Assembly: GCA_016930645.1 (NCBI GenBank)
Contig: JAFGGH010000011.1
Coordinates: forward strand, 1 to 38,533
Direction: 5' to 3'
Source of the DNA: Sedimentisphaerales bacterium
GTDB lineage: Bacteria; Planctomycetota; Phycisphaerae; Sedimentisphaerales; Anaerobacaceae
Length of the DNA stretch: 38,533 nucleotides
Under the pieces are notes generated by a model that saw only the letters and a program-made list of their open reading frames with translations, searched no databases and was not told where the DNA came from. Both the position numbers and the translations under genes were made by a program. Positions 31,398-38,533 of this stretch are shown piece by piece (position 1 is the first letter of the stretch; each line of letters starts with the position of its first letter).

Positions 31398-31470
31398 GCA
31401 CGGGCATCCTGCCCATGCTCCACGGGCTGCCCGGCTGCGACACGCTTCGCTGTGGCGAGGAAGCCCGTGG
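31398..31470. repeat. REP-like palindromic element in the leader of the Met-rich protein gene
   Basis: Two palindromes lie in series. GCACGGGCA (31398-31406) pairs with TGCCCATGC (31410-31418) with one mismatch. CCACGGGCT (31420-31428) pairs with AGCCCGTGG (31462-31470) perfectly and encloses a GC-rich stretch that can fold again (CGACACG...GTGGCG). GC content is much higher than around it, as in dispersed extragenic palindromes. Confidence 0.65.
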
Positions 31471-31476
31471 CACGCC

Positions 31477-31505
31477 ACTATACGCCAACACGAACCTCTT
31501 TACAA
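31477..31505 (-). promoter_or_regulatory. Sigma-70 type promoter for the Met-rich protein gene
   Basis: On the minus strand TTGTAA (31505-31500) and TATAGT (31482-31477) are separated by 17 nt. The start of transcription would be near 31470, exactly at the edge of the REP-like element, giving a leader of about 110 nt. Confidence 0.55.
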
Positions 31506-31561
31506 GCACTTTTCCGTACCATTACATAATTACTAAAGACGCCCTGCCGGCCAAATGTTTA

Positions 31562-31597
31562 CAAAAAAATCCCTCTCGGCGCTATATTTCAGGGATT
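31562..31597 (-). terminator. Second terminator behind hsp20
   Basis: On the minus strand AATCCCT pairs with AGGGATT around about 16 nt and is followed by a T-run. It lies just beyond the main hsp20 terminator and could act as a back-up. Confidence 0.5.
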
Positions 31598-31608
31598 GTC
31601 GCAGAAAT

Positions 31609-31652
31609 GAAAAAAGCCTCCCCCGATAAACGGCATCGGGGTCGGAGGCTTA
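31609..31652 (-). terminator. Intrinsic terminator of hsp20
   Basis: On the minus strand AAGCCTCC then CCCCGAT pair with ATCGGGG then GAGGCTT, with a small GA bulge, followed by TTTTTT. It lies about 40 nt after the hsp20 stop codon. Confidence 0.85.
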
Positions 31653-31689
31653 TTATTTTAATCTGTTATGCAGTTGTTACGAGTTTGTC

Positions 31690-32133
31690 TTACTGGCCTT
31701 TTACCTTGATTTTAGTGGTCTTGGCCTTTTCGGCTTTGGGCAGCGTGATTGTCAGCACACCGTTTTTGCAGGCGGCTTCAACCTTCTCACTTTCGACATC
31801 GGTCGGCAGATTTACCTCGCGGCGGAAGCTGCCGTAGCTGCGCTCAATGTGGCAATAGCCTTTTTCCTTCTTTTCTTCTTCGTGCTTCTTTTCGCCGCTG
31901 ATAGCAAGGGTATTGCCGTGCACCGAGATGTCGATGTCTTCGGCGTTGCAGCCCGGCACTTCGGCCTTGACGATAATCTCATTTTCGTTGTCGGCTACAC
32001 CCATCGCAGGCCACACCGCTCTTTCTGTACTCAGTGTCGGCCAGTCGCCGAAAAACGTGCCGAACAAATCATCCATATCCCTGTGTAATCTTGCCAGGTC
32101 ATTTCCTTTTCGTCTTGGACTTAACATAGCCAT
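31690..32133 (-). CDS. Small heat-shock protein, Hsp20/alpha-crystallin family
   Basis: An ATP-independent holdase of 147 residues that keeps unfolding proteins soluble. A short N-terminal arm (about 1-40: RRKGNDLARLHRDMDDLFGT) precedes the alpha-crystallin domain (about 42-140) with VKAEVPGCNAEDIDISVHGN, ERSYGSFRREVNLPTDV and the signature GVLTITLPKAE; a C-terminal KIKVKGQ tail follows. ATG 32133 has AGGAGG 7 nt upstream; the in-frame ATG 32169 overlaps the leader and is rejected. A perfect sigma-54 promoter lies at 32214-32230, so stress control by an enhancer-binding protein is likely. Confidence 0.95.
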   Translation of the reverse strand: MAMLSPRRKGNDLARLHRDMDDLFGTFFGDWPTLSTERAVWPAMGVADNENEIIVKAEVPGCNAEDIDISVHGNTLAISGEKKHEEEKKEKGYCHIERSYGSFRREVNLPTDVESEKVEAACKNGVLTITLPKAEKAKTTKIKVKGQ

Positions 32134-32213
32134 AGTTACACCTCCTTTTTTATTTTTTGTTCCATTCATCTCTTTAAATAATTTTTAATACTTTCTTTTC
32201 CATACAACTAATT

Positions 32214-32230
32214 TGCAAAGTCCGTGCCAA
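32214..32230 (-). promoter_or_regulatory. Sigma-54 promoter of hsp20
   Basis: On the minus strand TTGGCACGGACTTTGCA fits the -24/-12 consensus (YTGGCAC-G-R-NNN-TTGCW) at every fixed position. Transcription would start near 32203, about 70 nt before the hsp20 start codon. Confidence 0.8.
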
Positions 32231-32290
32231 ACGTATTTACCCTGAAAAATCAGGCCAAAAACGCACATTTTAGCCCCCCGAAGCCGCACT

Positions 32291-32328
32291 TTTGACAATC
32301 CAAAACTGCCAATTTGACACCTCCAAAA
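32291..32328 (-). promoter_or_regulatory. Paired upstream repeats, possible enhancer sites for the sigma-54 promoter
   Basis: TTTGACAATCCAAAA (32291-32305) and TTTGACACCTCCAAAA (32313-32328) are direct repeats with a 22-nt step, close to two helical turns. They lie about 75-115 nt upstream of the -24 element, the usual distance for enhancer-binding-protein sites. Confidence 0.5.
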
Positions 32329-32392
32329 TGTGAAAGACCGCTATAGAAAAGTGCAAAAATATACGGTCTGAATAAACAATTTATATTGGCTG

Positions 32393-34219
32393 TTATTTAG
32401 CTATTGTTGTTTTTATCAAAGGGCGCGGCGGCTCTTTCATACCTTCACCCACATAAAAACTGGTATGAGCCGGCTGATTGTAACCCACATTTTGCCACGC
32501 GATACTCAGCCTGTATTGGCGGTCGTGCATAAAGGTATAAAAACGCCTCTCTGTCGATATTGTAGTGGTATAAATACGAAGATACTTGTTATCGCTGGTC
32601 CTGAAGATAACTTCCTCTCGCCAGTCTCCTAAAATATCGGCGCACAGGCAAGGATTGGCCTTGCTTGAATTATTGCTCCGGCAGCCGTCCGCGGAAAACA
32701 ATCTTACCGTTCTGTTATTGGCATAATCCCATTTGGTAATTGTGGTACCATCAAGTAATTCACGCAGCACATCACTATCCCACCAGATACCCATACGGCA
32801 TGAAGATGGTTTGGACTCGGAAATCTTTTCACCCTTGCAGTTGTACAAACCATCGTGGTCACAGTCCAAAGAGGCCCAGCATTCGTAACCTCGATAACGC
32901 GGGTCGATGTCCATAGACAGTCCTCTTCCTACATCTTCGGAGCTCATCCCCCATATAACTTTTCCGGTCGCGGCGTCGCGGAGGTTCGCGGCGTATGGGT
33001 GAGACGGTCTTTCATGGATACCAAAGACCTCCATGCCGGGCTTGTCCGGGTCGATATCCGACAGATGCATAGCATCTCCGTGACCCAGGCCGGCTGAATA
33101 CAGGCCTTTGCCGTTATCGTCAATCGCACAGGCGCCATATACAATTTCATCCTTACCGTCGCCGTCAATATCACTAACGCTTAGATTATGATTGCCCTGC
33201 CCGCTGTAATCACTGTTACCAGGTGTCCCATCTTCGCTGTCAAAAGTCCACAGATGTGACAGCTTTTTGTCTCTGTAATTCCACGCAGCCAGCACTGTAC
33301 GAGTATAGTAACCGCGACACATTACAAGGCTCGGTCGTTGGCCGTCGAGATACGCAACGCACGCCAGAAATCTGTCAACCCTGTTTCCGCTGCTGTCTCC
33401 CCAGCCGCTGCCGTCACCGCCTCGCGGCGGTATATAATCAACTGTAGCAAGAGCGGCACCGGTCAGACCATCGAATATGGTAAGAAACTCAGGCCCTGCC
33501 AGGACAAAGCCGCTATCATTTCGATAGTCAGCGTTTGGGTCGCCGATTACCTTACCTTTTCCGTCGATGGTTCCATCCGCTGTTTTGCAGGCAACTTCAG
33601 CTTTGCCGTCACCATCAAGGTCATATACTATAAACTGAGTATAATGCGCACCTTCGCGGATGTTCTTTCCCAAATCAATCCTCCACAAAAAAGTGCCGTC
33701 AAGCTTATATGCTTCGAGCTTTGTCTGGCCTGTCGTGCCGCTACGCGCATTGTCGCGGGGCCGCTTTTCCTGCTTTAATACAATTTCATACTCACCGTCA
33801 CCATCGATGTCTCCCAAAGATGCATCGTTCGGCCTATAGCCTTCGGGCGTTTGAAGTGGAATCGACAGGTAATTGTGACTCCATACTTTCGCAGGTGGAG
33901 AAGCTTCACCAATCGAACCGTTGATAAAAGCTTTGACAGTATAAACAGAGTTGCCGGTTCCGTTGGCATCTATAAGATTAGTTGATTGCGTTATCGGCTT
34001 GCTGTTAACAAGTGTTCCATCTCTGTAAACATTGAAGGCGATATTATTAGGGTCTGTTCCCAGTATGCGCCATCCCACATAAACACCGCCATCGGGCATA
34101 TCAACCGCGATAAGCCCACGACCCAGCTTTTCCATCTGATACTGCACCTGCTCCCGCCCGGCGGCATTGAAGAAAATTACAAAAAACAAAAATGCAATAA
34201 CTGCAAATTTTCTGCTCAT
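32393..34219 (-). CDS. Secreted rhamnogalacturonan lyase, PL11 family
   Basis: It cleaves the rhamnogalacturonan I backbone of pectin by beta-elimination. It has 608 residues with a signal peptide (about 1-21: FAVIAFLFFVIFFNAAG). A fibronectin-like N-terminal part (EKLGRGLIAVDMPDGGVYVG, FNVYRDGTLV) comes first. The eight-bladed propeller follows with calcium-type Asp boxes: GDIDGDGEYEIVLK, YDLDGDGKAEVACK and SDIDGDGKDEIVYG. Also typical are GAHYTQF, GLGHGDAMHLSDIDP, GNHNLSVSDI and ADILGDWREEVIFR near the end. The enzyme shows that the organism uses plant or algal pectin. No other pectin gene is adjacent; pckG lies upstream. Confidence 0.93.
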   Translation of the reverse strand: MSRKFAVIAFLFFVIFFNAAGREQVQYQMEKLGRGLIAVDMPDGGVYVGWRILGTDPNNIAFNVYRDGTLVNSKPITQSTNLIDANGTGNSVYTVKAFINGSIGEASPPAKVWSHNYLSIPLQTPEGYRPNDASLGDIDGDGEYEIVLKQEKRPRDNARSGTTGQTKLEAYKLDGTFLWRIDLGKNIREGAHYTQFIVYDLDGDGKAEVACKTADGTIDGKGKVIGDPNADYRNDSGFVLAGPEFLTIFDGLTGAALATVDYIPPRGGDGSGWGDSSGNRVDRFLACVAYLDGQRPSLVMCRGYYTRTVLAAWNYRDKKLSHLWTFDSEDGTPGNSDYSGQGNHNLSVSDIDGDGKDEIVYGACAIDDNGKGLYSAGLGHGDAMHLSDIDPDKPGMEVFGIHERPSHPYAANLRDAATGKVIWGMSSEDVGRGLSMDIDPRYRGYECWASLDCDHDGLYNCKGEKISESKPSSCRMGIWWDSDVLRELLDGTTITKWDYANNRTVRLFSADGCRSNNSSKANPCLCADILGDWREEVIFRTSDNKYLRIYTTTISTERRFYTFMHDRQYRLSIAWQNVGYNQPAHTSFYVGEGMKEPPRPLIKTTIAK

Positions 34220-34278
34220 AACTTATCCGTTACCGGTAATAAAAAAGAGCTTCCGAGTCATTCAATAGACCGGAAAAT

Positions 34279-36159
34279 TTATGCACTTGTTAAGTCAAAA
34301 GGTGATATGTATTCGCCGTGTTTTTCCTTTGCCGCTTCGAGGCGCCGGCGGACTTCATTGAATGTGTCAAATAATATCTTTGGCGTGTCGTCCACTTTGG
34401 TCTTATAGATTTCCTCGACGCGGTCGAGCTTGGCGAGGTTTTCCGGTACACGAATTGTAAACTCTTTTACATAATCAGCCTGGGTATAATCCTTTTTGAG
34501 TTTATCTTTGAATAGCTTGGCAATATCCTCGTATTTGGGGATACTTCCCGTTGGAGTTTCGACACCTTCAACATCGCCGTTGACTCGCATCTCAGCCCAG
34601 AGCACCCAGACTAATTTGTCCGCCATACCGTTTAGGTACTTGCCGTTTTCATCTCGTAAAAAATAATTTACCGAGAAAATCTTCGGCGGCTTCTTTACAC
34701 CGTTTGCGAAGTTGAGATTATTCTCGATGTACCTGCCTAAAGGAATCGAAACAAATGACAGATTGCTCATCAGGTCAAACTTCCGCACACCGACAACACC
34801 AATCGCCGCAGCGGTTGTCTCCGACTCGATTGATGCCCCCTTTATGATGATGCCTTCAGTCCAGTTGTAAGCTTCCTCGACCGGCACCCATATGTCACTG
34901 TCGCGCCCGCCGTAGAGGATTCCGCCTACCGGTACACCGTTCGGCTCATCCATCATCGGGTCTTTATTTACCAAATCACCAATCCGCACCGTATATCGTG
35001 CGTTCTTGTGCGAAGGAGTAACTTCCTTTCCATCCGGGCCGGTCATACCTTCGGTATATTTGCCTGCATAGTTAGTTCCCTCTTTCGGCAGCTCACAACC
35101 CATACCAAGCCAGTGCGGTTTACCGTCATCGGTTACAAGTACATTGCCGAATATAACCTCACCGGGTGTGGTAATCGCTTCATAAATTACCGGGTCGTCA
35201 TCAGGATTGACATCCTGAATAATTCCAAATATTCCCTGCTCAACATTGACACAGCGCAACCCCCTGTCAATTTTTCTGAGATACGCAATATCATCACCGA
35301 CAATCGTCTGGCCGGGGAGCATCGAAGTTGATGTCTTGCCGCACGCCGATGGAAACGCGCCGGTGAAGTATGTCACCCGACCGCCGGGGCCGTGAACACC
35401 CATAACGAACATGTGCTCGGCAAGCCAGCCTTTCTTGTCGGCTTTGTTGATGGCTAACCGCAATGCGAGTTTTTTCAGGCCGATCGTATTCCCGCCGTAC
35501 TGAGTATTGACGCTATACACAGTCTCATTGTCAAGGTCGATATAAACCCGGCGCTTCTCGACGTTCTTGCTGACGAAATTCTCCAACTCGCCTTCACTGT
35601 GCAGGAACCTGAAAAAATCCTCCGAACCGCCTATACTTTTAAACTGTTCGTATCCCGGTCGATATAAAATCGACTCACTGTGCGCAACATAAGGTGAATC
35701 GGTTATCTGCACGCAAGGGATACTGAAAACCGAATTGACAGGCCCAAGGCACCAGAAGCACACAAGCATCTGCCGGCCTGACATCAAGCCGGAAAGATAA
35801 CCGCGAACTTCGGCAAGCCCATTGTCCCTGTCAATCGAACTGATTCGCTCACCCAAATTCACGCCCGGTCTCAGCAGATATTTCGTAGCGCCAGGGTCGC
35901 GTCCCTGGTCATAATATCCGTCAAAATGAACAGTGTGGCCTTCTATAGCAAGCTGCTTTTCTTCGCTAAGTTCTACAGCCTGCTTTCGTATATACGCCGC
36001 ATCTTCCGCTGAATCGGTCATTACAAACACCGAATCAGGCTGACAAAGTCCAATCGCATCAGCTACGAACTTATGAAGCTTGGGATTAGCCAAAGCCATA
36101 AGTTTATCGTAGTTTTTTCCGGTAACTTTTTCCTTCAGTACCGCGTTTACATCCACCAT
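34279..36159 (-). CDS. pckG: Phosphoenolpyruvate carboxykinase (GTP)
   Basis: It converts oxaloacetate and GTP to PEP and CO2, the entry to gluconeogenesis, or runs the reverse way for fermentation. It has 626 residues, the normal size of the GTP class. Visible are the P-loop FPSACGKTSTSML (about 270-282, with the reactive Cys of GTP enzymes), GDDIAYL, NPDDDPVIYEAI, MDEPNGVPVGGILYGGRDSD and the substrate-site stretch VRGYLSGLMSGRQMLVCFWC. ATG 36159 is used because a promoter fits at 36211-36238 just upstream, so ATG 36219 cannot be the start; AAAGG lies about 12 nt upstream. Confidence 0.95.
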   Translation of the reverse strand: MVDVNAVLKEKVTGKNYDKLMALANPKLHKFVADAIGLCQPDSVFVMTDSAEDAAYIRKQAVELSEEKQLAIEGHTVHFDGYYDQGRDPGATKYLLRPGVNLGERISSIDRDNGLAEVRGYLSGLMSGRQMLVCFWCLGPVNSVFSIPCVQITDSPYVAHSESILYRPGYEQFKSIGGSEDFFRFLHSEGELENFVSKNVEKRRVYIDLDNETVYSVNTQYGGNTIGLKKLALRLAINKADKKGWLAEHMFVMGVHGPGGRVTYFTGAFPSACGKTSTSMLPGQTIVGDDIAYLRKIDRGLRCVNVEQGIFGIIQDVNPDDDPVIYEAITTPGEVIFGNVLVTDDGKPHWLGMGCELPKEGTNYAGKYTEGMTGPDGKEVTPSHKNARYTVRIGDLVNKDPMMDEPNGVPVGGILYGGRDSDIWVPVEEAYNWTEGIIIKGASIESETTAAAIGVVGVRKFDLMSNLSFVSIPLGRYIENNLNFANGVKKPPKIFSVNYFLRDENGKYLNGMADKLVWVLWAEMRVNGDVEGVETPTGSIPKYEDIAKLFKDKLKKDYTQADYVKEFTIRVPENLAKLDRVEEIYKTKVDDTPKILFDTFNEVRRRLEAAKEKHGEYISPFDLTSA

Positions 36160-36210
36160 ATAAACAATTACCTTTAAATAACGGGTTTTCCAGCTATACA
36201 CAGCCTGGGC

Positions 36211-36238
36211 ATTGTACAAAAATAAATTCCCAAATCAA
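36211..36238 (-). promoter_or_regulatory. Sigma-70 type promoter of pckG
   Basis: On the minus strand TTGATT (36238-36233) and TACAAT (36216-36211) are separated by 16 nt. The start near 36204 leaves a 45-nt leader before ATG 36159. Confidence 0.6.
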
Positions 36239-36318
36239 GGATTAATGTTAAAGGTCGGTTCCACTCCAGAAAGGCTAAAAGCCATCAAAACGGCTTGAAG
36301 GCTTTTTAAAAATAGGCA

Positions 36319-36355
36319 CAAAAAAATACCCCGGCAACCAGGGGCCGGGGTAAAA
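36319..36355 (-). terminator. Intrinsic terminator of the DUF2617-like gene
   Basis: On the minus strand TACCCCGG pairs with CCGGGGTA around a 10-nt loop, followed by seven T. It lies about 20 nt after the stop codon at 36373. Confidence 0.85.
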
Positions 36356-36372
36356 TTGTGTATTACCTCTGT

Positions 36373-36918
36373 TTAATGCAGTTCGAAAAGCGACTGCGTT
36401 TTAATCATTGAGACCTGGTCCGGATAGGCACTAAAGGAATGAATGTGCAATTCGCCCTGTCTGGCTTCGAAGTCGATATAGCAGAAAGGCTCAAGGTTGC
36501 CAACCTTCATGTCGGGATAGTTTACAAAAATGCCCCGGTTGCGGGCAAAACGCTCAAGGTCTATGTGACTTTGCCGATACAGATTCGAACTCATCTTCTC
36601 AATCTGAAAATCGGTCATATAACTCATGCCGCGACTCAAGGTACATTTGTGAGACCGCGGCCCGCGAAAATGAAAACGTTCAACCAATCCTCGCTGCGGA
36701 AGCATCTGGCCTGGACCACTTACAACTTCACTGAGACACATATCGGGACCGAATACACTAACAACATGAGTGCAGCCGGTTACCCAGATAAGGGCCTCAT
36801 ATTTGTCTGTTTTTATTTCACGCTTTGCGTATATGTTAAATAACTCAGGATGCAAAGGCCTCTGAAAAAGATGAAAGGTCAATTCTTCAATCGCTACATT
36901 AATCTGTGGTAATTCCAT
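36373..36918 (-). CDS. DUF2617-like protein
   Basis: A soluble protein of 181 residues that resembles the DUF2617 family. Signs are the opening VAIEELTFHLFQRPLHPELF, the central VTGCTHVVSVFGPDMCLSEV, the basic LVERFHFRGPRSHKCTLSRG, and the ending SAYPDQVSMIKTQSLFEL, which recalls the 'HAYPQTGELV' ending of that family. No enzyme motif is known. The start is set at ATG 36918 (GGGGA 5 nt upstream), because the promoter at 36961-36990 overlaps the earlier ATG 36990. It forms a single-gene unit with its own promoter, palindrome and terminator. Confidence 0.65.
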   Translation of the reverse strand: MELPQINVAIEELTFHLFQRPLHPELFNIYAKREIKTDKYEALIWVTGCTHVVSVFGPDMCLSEVVSGPGQMLPQRGLVERFHFRGPRSHKCTLSRGMSYMTDFQIEKMSSNLYRQSHIDLERFARNRGIFVNYPDMKVGNLEPFCYIDFEARQGELHIHSFSAYPDQVSMIKTQSLFELH

Positions 36919-36960
36919 AAACGTCCCCAAAGCAAAAATGACCTCATTGGCAACCCTCGT

Positions 36961-36990
36961 ATTATACACTAAAAGGTGCGTAAATTTCAA
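36961..36990 (-). promoter_or_regulatory. Sigma-70 type promoter of the DUF2617-like gene
   Basis: On the minus strand TTGAAA (36990-36985) and a perfect TATAAT (36966-36961) are 18 nt apart. The predicted start is near 36954, about 35 nt before ATG 36918. Confidence 0.7.
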
Positions 36991-36995
36991 GTGAA

Positions 36996-37011
36996 TTATC
37001 AGTACTGATAA
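36996..37011. promoter_or_regulatory. Perfect 16-bp palindrome next to the -35 element (operator candidate)
   Basis: TTATCAGTACTGATAA is fully symmetric and ends 5 bp upstream of the -35 hexamer of the DUF2617-like gene. The size and place fit a dimeric regulator site. Confidence 0.55.
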
Positions 37012-37121
37012 GGCGGTTTTGGAGCTTTATAGGACTATTATCTTGCAAACTCTGAAATCTAAAAGACTAAGGCCTGCAAACTTTTTTTAAAAAAATTTGC
37101 AAGTGAATACTTTTTATGTGC

Positions 37122-37937
37122 TTATTGCCCGCTGAAAAACAAAACGTTGATAAGCGTTGCGATTATATCGTAAAAACTGTGGGCCCCTGCTGTTATTCCG
37201 AATCCCCGGACAGCGAAAAGCGAGGCGAAATAAACACCGGCGATAGTCCTGAAGAAAAAGACACCAAGTGAAAAAGACTCGACCAATCTGAACTGCCCGT
37301 CAATGAAAACTATATGGTGGTGTGCGCTAAAGAGCGCCGCGGAAACCAAAACCGCCATAATTATCGAATTGCTGTGGCTTATCCTCAATAAATCCTGGAA
37401 TATAATCATCAACAGGCATATTAAAACTAATCGAAATACAAGCTCTTCATAGATACCCGCACCGATGCCGGTAACAATGTCCGCTAATACAGAACGCTGC
37501 ACAGGTCCCGCTTGTAAAGCAGCCGCCGCCGGCGATGAGCTGTTTAGCACAATGCTCAGCACTATCAAAGGCAATGCAAATAAAATGCATTCGACCGCCA
37601 TGGGTAAAATGTCGCTTGCTAAAAACCTCCATCCCCTGCGGCTTGTCGCCTGCAGCAAAATCAGAATAATCACAACTACAAAAGGCGGAAAAATCCACGC
37701 GAACTTTCCGCCAAGCCCGATATATTCCAGGCCCTTTTGCAGCCATACAAACGCGATAACTCTTACCTGGCTCTGGTCAAGAATATTGGTGTTGATAAAT
37801 ATTGTGCCTATCTCATAAAAGATTATGAACGGCAAAAGAAAAATAAGCGCATAAATCGGCCTGCTTGTACGCTCAAGGTAAGAATCCCGCTGGAAATTAA
37901 ACAGTTGACTCGTAGTAAATTTGATTTTATCTTCCAT
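37122..37937 (-). CDS. CPBP-family intramembrane metalloprotease
   Basis: A membrane protein of 271 residues with about seven or eight helices (first at about 28-48). The CAAX/Abi (CPBP) motifs are present: EELVFR (Glu164, Glu165, Arg169), FSAHHH and HSFYD near the C-terminus, which together form the intramembrane active site of the Rce1-like glutamyl proteases. It may process membrane proteins or a small peptide; the substrate is unknown. ATG 37937 has no clear Shine-Dalgarno. It lies alone, about 200 nt upstream of the DUF2617-like gene on the same strand. Confidence 0.9.
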   Translation of the reverse strand: MEDKIKFTTSQLFNFQRDSYLERTSRPIYALIFLLPFIIFYEIGTIFINTNILDQSQVRVIAFVWLQKGLEYIGLGGKFAWIFPPFVVVIILILLQATSRRGWRFLASDILPMAVECILFALPLIVLSIVLNSSSPAAAALQAGPVQRSVLADIVTGIGAGIYEELVFRLVLICLLMIIFQDLLRISHSNSIIMAVLVSAALFSAHHHIVFIDGQFRLVESFSLGVFFFRTIAGVYFASLFAVRGFGITAGAHSFYDIIATLINVLFFSGQ

Positions 37938-37968
37938 TGACTTTTAAAATATAATTCGTCTTTGTAAG

Positions 37969-38001
37969 ATGGGGCTTTATCCGCCGTAGGCGGATTGCCC
38001 C
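37969..38001. repeat. Perfect-stem palindrome GGGGC...GGCGGAT...GCCCC
   Basis: GGGGC pairs with GCCCC, and inside it ATCCGCC pairs with GGCGGAT around GTA. The core TCCGCC/GGCGGA is shared with the repeats at 10559-10579 and 15313-15333, so it may be a third, diverged member. It lies upstream of the CPBP gene with no T-run behind it. Confidence 0.6.
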
Positions 38002-38140
38002 ACCAATTACTGTTATTAATTCGCAAAAGTTTAATCCATCAAAGTCGATATTTCAATATCATTTGCAGAAAAGAGAAAACATACTACGCGAATGATTCCA
38101 GGGCAACATCAAATCCGAATATTTCGTCTATAACCTACTC

Positions 38141-38169
38141 TTGACAGCCAAGACTGAATAAATTATCTT
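38141..38169 (+). promoter_or_regulatory. Sigma-70 type promoter for the right-edge gene
   Basis: TTGACA (38141-38146) and TATCTT (38164-38169) are 17 nt apart, giving a start near 38176 and a leader of about 45 nt. Confidence 0.65.
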
Positions 38170-38220
38170 TCCGAAAGTTTATCCAGTCAATTCATCATTA
38201 TCTTTTAAGGAATATCTGGC

Positions 38221-38533
38221 ATGAAAAGATTTACTAAAATTGTCACCGTGCTTTTTATTGCTATTTCAACTCCATTTTTAATTGCCGACCAAAAAGAAGA
38301 TATATTAAAACCGCTTGACACCGAAGGTCTGCATTTTTTGCGCAAGAGTGAGCCGCAACCAGACGGTAGAATTAAAGTTGGCGGACTTGTAGTTACAAAA
38401 GAGCCCGGCCAAAAGTATGCAATGGTTGAAATGGCACGTTTAACAAATAACAGTTATAGTAAAGAAAATATTGATATTAGACTAATCCCCGAAATTCCGA
38501 CCGGAATCACCGGCCCCGGCAGCCAACTTAAAT
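38221..38533 (+). CDS. Secreted protein of unknown function (partial, runs off the edge)
   Basis: An open frame of 104 codons starts at ATG 38221 and has no stop before the window ends. AAGGAA lies 8 nt upstream, and a promoter fits at 38141-38169. A signal peptide is clear (FTKIVTVLFIAISTPFLIAD, residues 4-23). The mature part visible here has strands such as IKVGGLVVTKEPGQKYAMVE and Pro/Gly-rich text, suggesting a beta-rich exported protein. The family is not recognised. Confidence 0.75.
   Translation, partial: MKRFTKIVTVLFIAISTPFLIADQKEDILKPLDTEGLHFLRKSEPQPDGRIKVGGLVVTKEPGQKYAMVEMARLTNNSYSKENIDIRLIPEIPTGITGPGSQLK

Noticed and set aside
36160-36219. Earlier ATG start for pckG
   Set aside because: The -10 element TACAAT lies at 36216-36211, so the extra 20 codons would fall upstream of transcription, and they are not typical of the family.
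36266-36310. AAGCC...GGCTT hairpin followed by a T-run on the plus strand
   Set aside because: No plus-strand gene lies upstream, and the stem is only 5 bp.
36919-36990. Earlier ATG start for the DUF2617-like gene
   Set aside because: The stretch holds the -35 and -10 elements of a good promoter, and the family-like sequence starts at 36918.

Overview
The window looks like a chromosomal segment of a Gram-negative planctomycete, most likely of the class Phycisphaerae (Sedimentisphaerales-like). This is inferred from gene content, not from a database search. The evidence is an LpxC-FabZ fusion next to lpxD, lpxA and bamA (so an outer membrane with lipid A), a GTP-type PEP carboxykinase, dockerin-like repeats on a secreted protein, a PL11 pectin lyase, an HNH-AP2 endonuclease, a DUF2617-like protein and a perfect sigma-54 promoter.

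Layout. Positions 1-4250 are AT-rich and accessory in character: a truncated CDS end, a candidate 47-residue membrane peptide, an ECF-like sigma factor, two unknown proteins and an HNH-AP2 endonuclease. Positions 4370-9930 carry an isochorismatase-like hydrolase with a clear promoter, FtsK, an M29 aminopeptidase that seems to start at ATT, and a Fic protein followed by a nested palindrome cluster. Positions 9930-10600 are a repeat-rich spacer containing tRNA-Gln(TTG). Positions 10610-24853 are one long co-oriented block: a four-helix-bundle protein; glmU(short)-prs-rplY-pth; rpsF-ssb-rpsR-rplI-dnaB; bamA-ompH-lpxD-lpxC/fabZ-lpxA and a GnnA-like oxidoreductase. This block joins sugar-nucleotide supply, translation, replication and outer-membrane/lipid A assembly. 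From 24870 to 37937 every gene lies on the minus strand: endonuclease V, a secreted cyclophilin with dockerin-like repeats, a ParA ATPase fused to a glycogen-binding module, a pyruvate dehydrogenase-type E2, a secreted Met-rich unknown, Hsp20, a PL11 lyase, pckG, a DUF2617-like protein and a CPBP protease. A secreted-protein CDS runs off the right edge.

The most notable points are: (1) a ParA/Soj-type ATPase carrying a C-terminal AMPK-beta-like glycogen-binding domain with its sugar-contact residues conserved, which suggests positioning of polyglucan granules; (2) a family of degenerate tandem arrays with a 7- or 8-bp period that abut gene ends, one providing a Shine-Dalgarno sequence and one lying in frame inside endonuclease V; (3) a consensus sigma-54 promoter with paired upstream repeats in front of hsp20; (4) a GlmU without its acetyltransferase domain although lipid A genes are present; (5) four nested copies of TGAGACGCAAA-like half-sites directly after fic.
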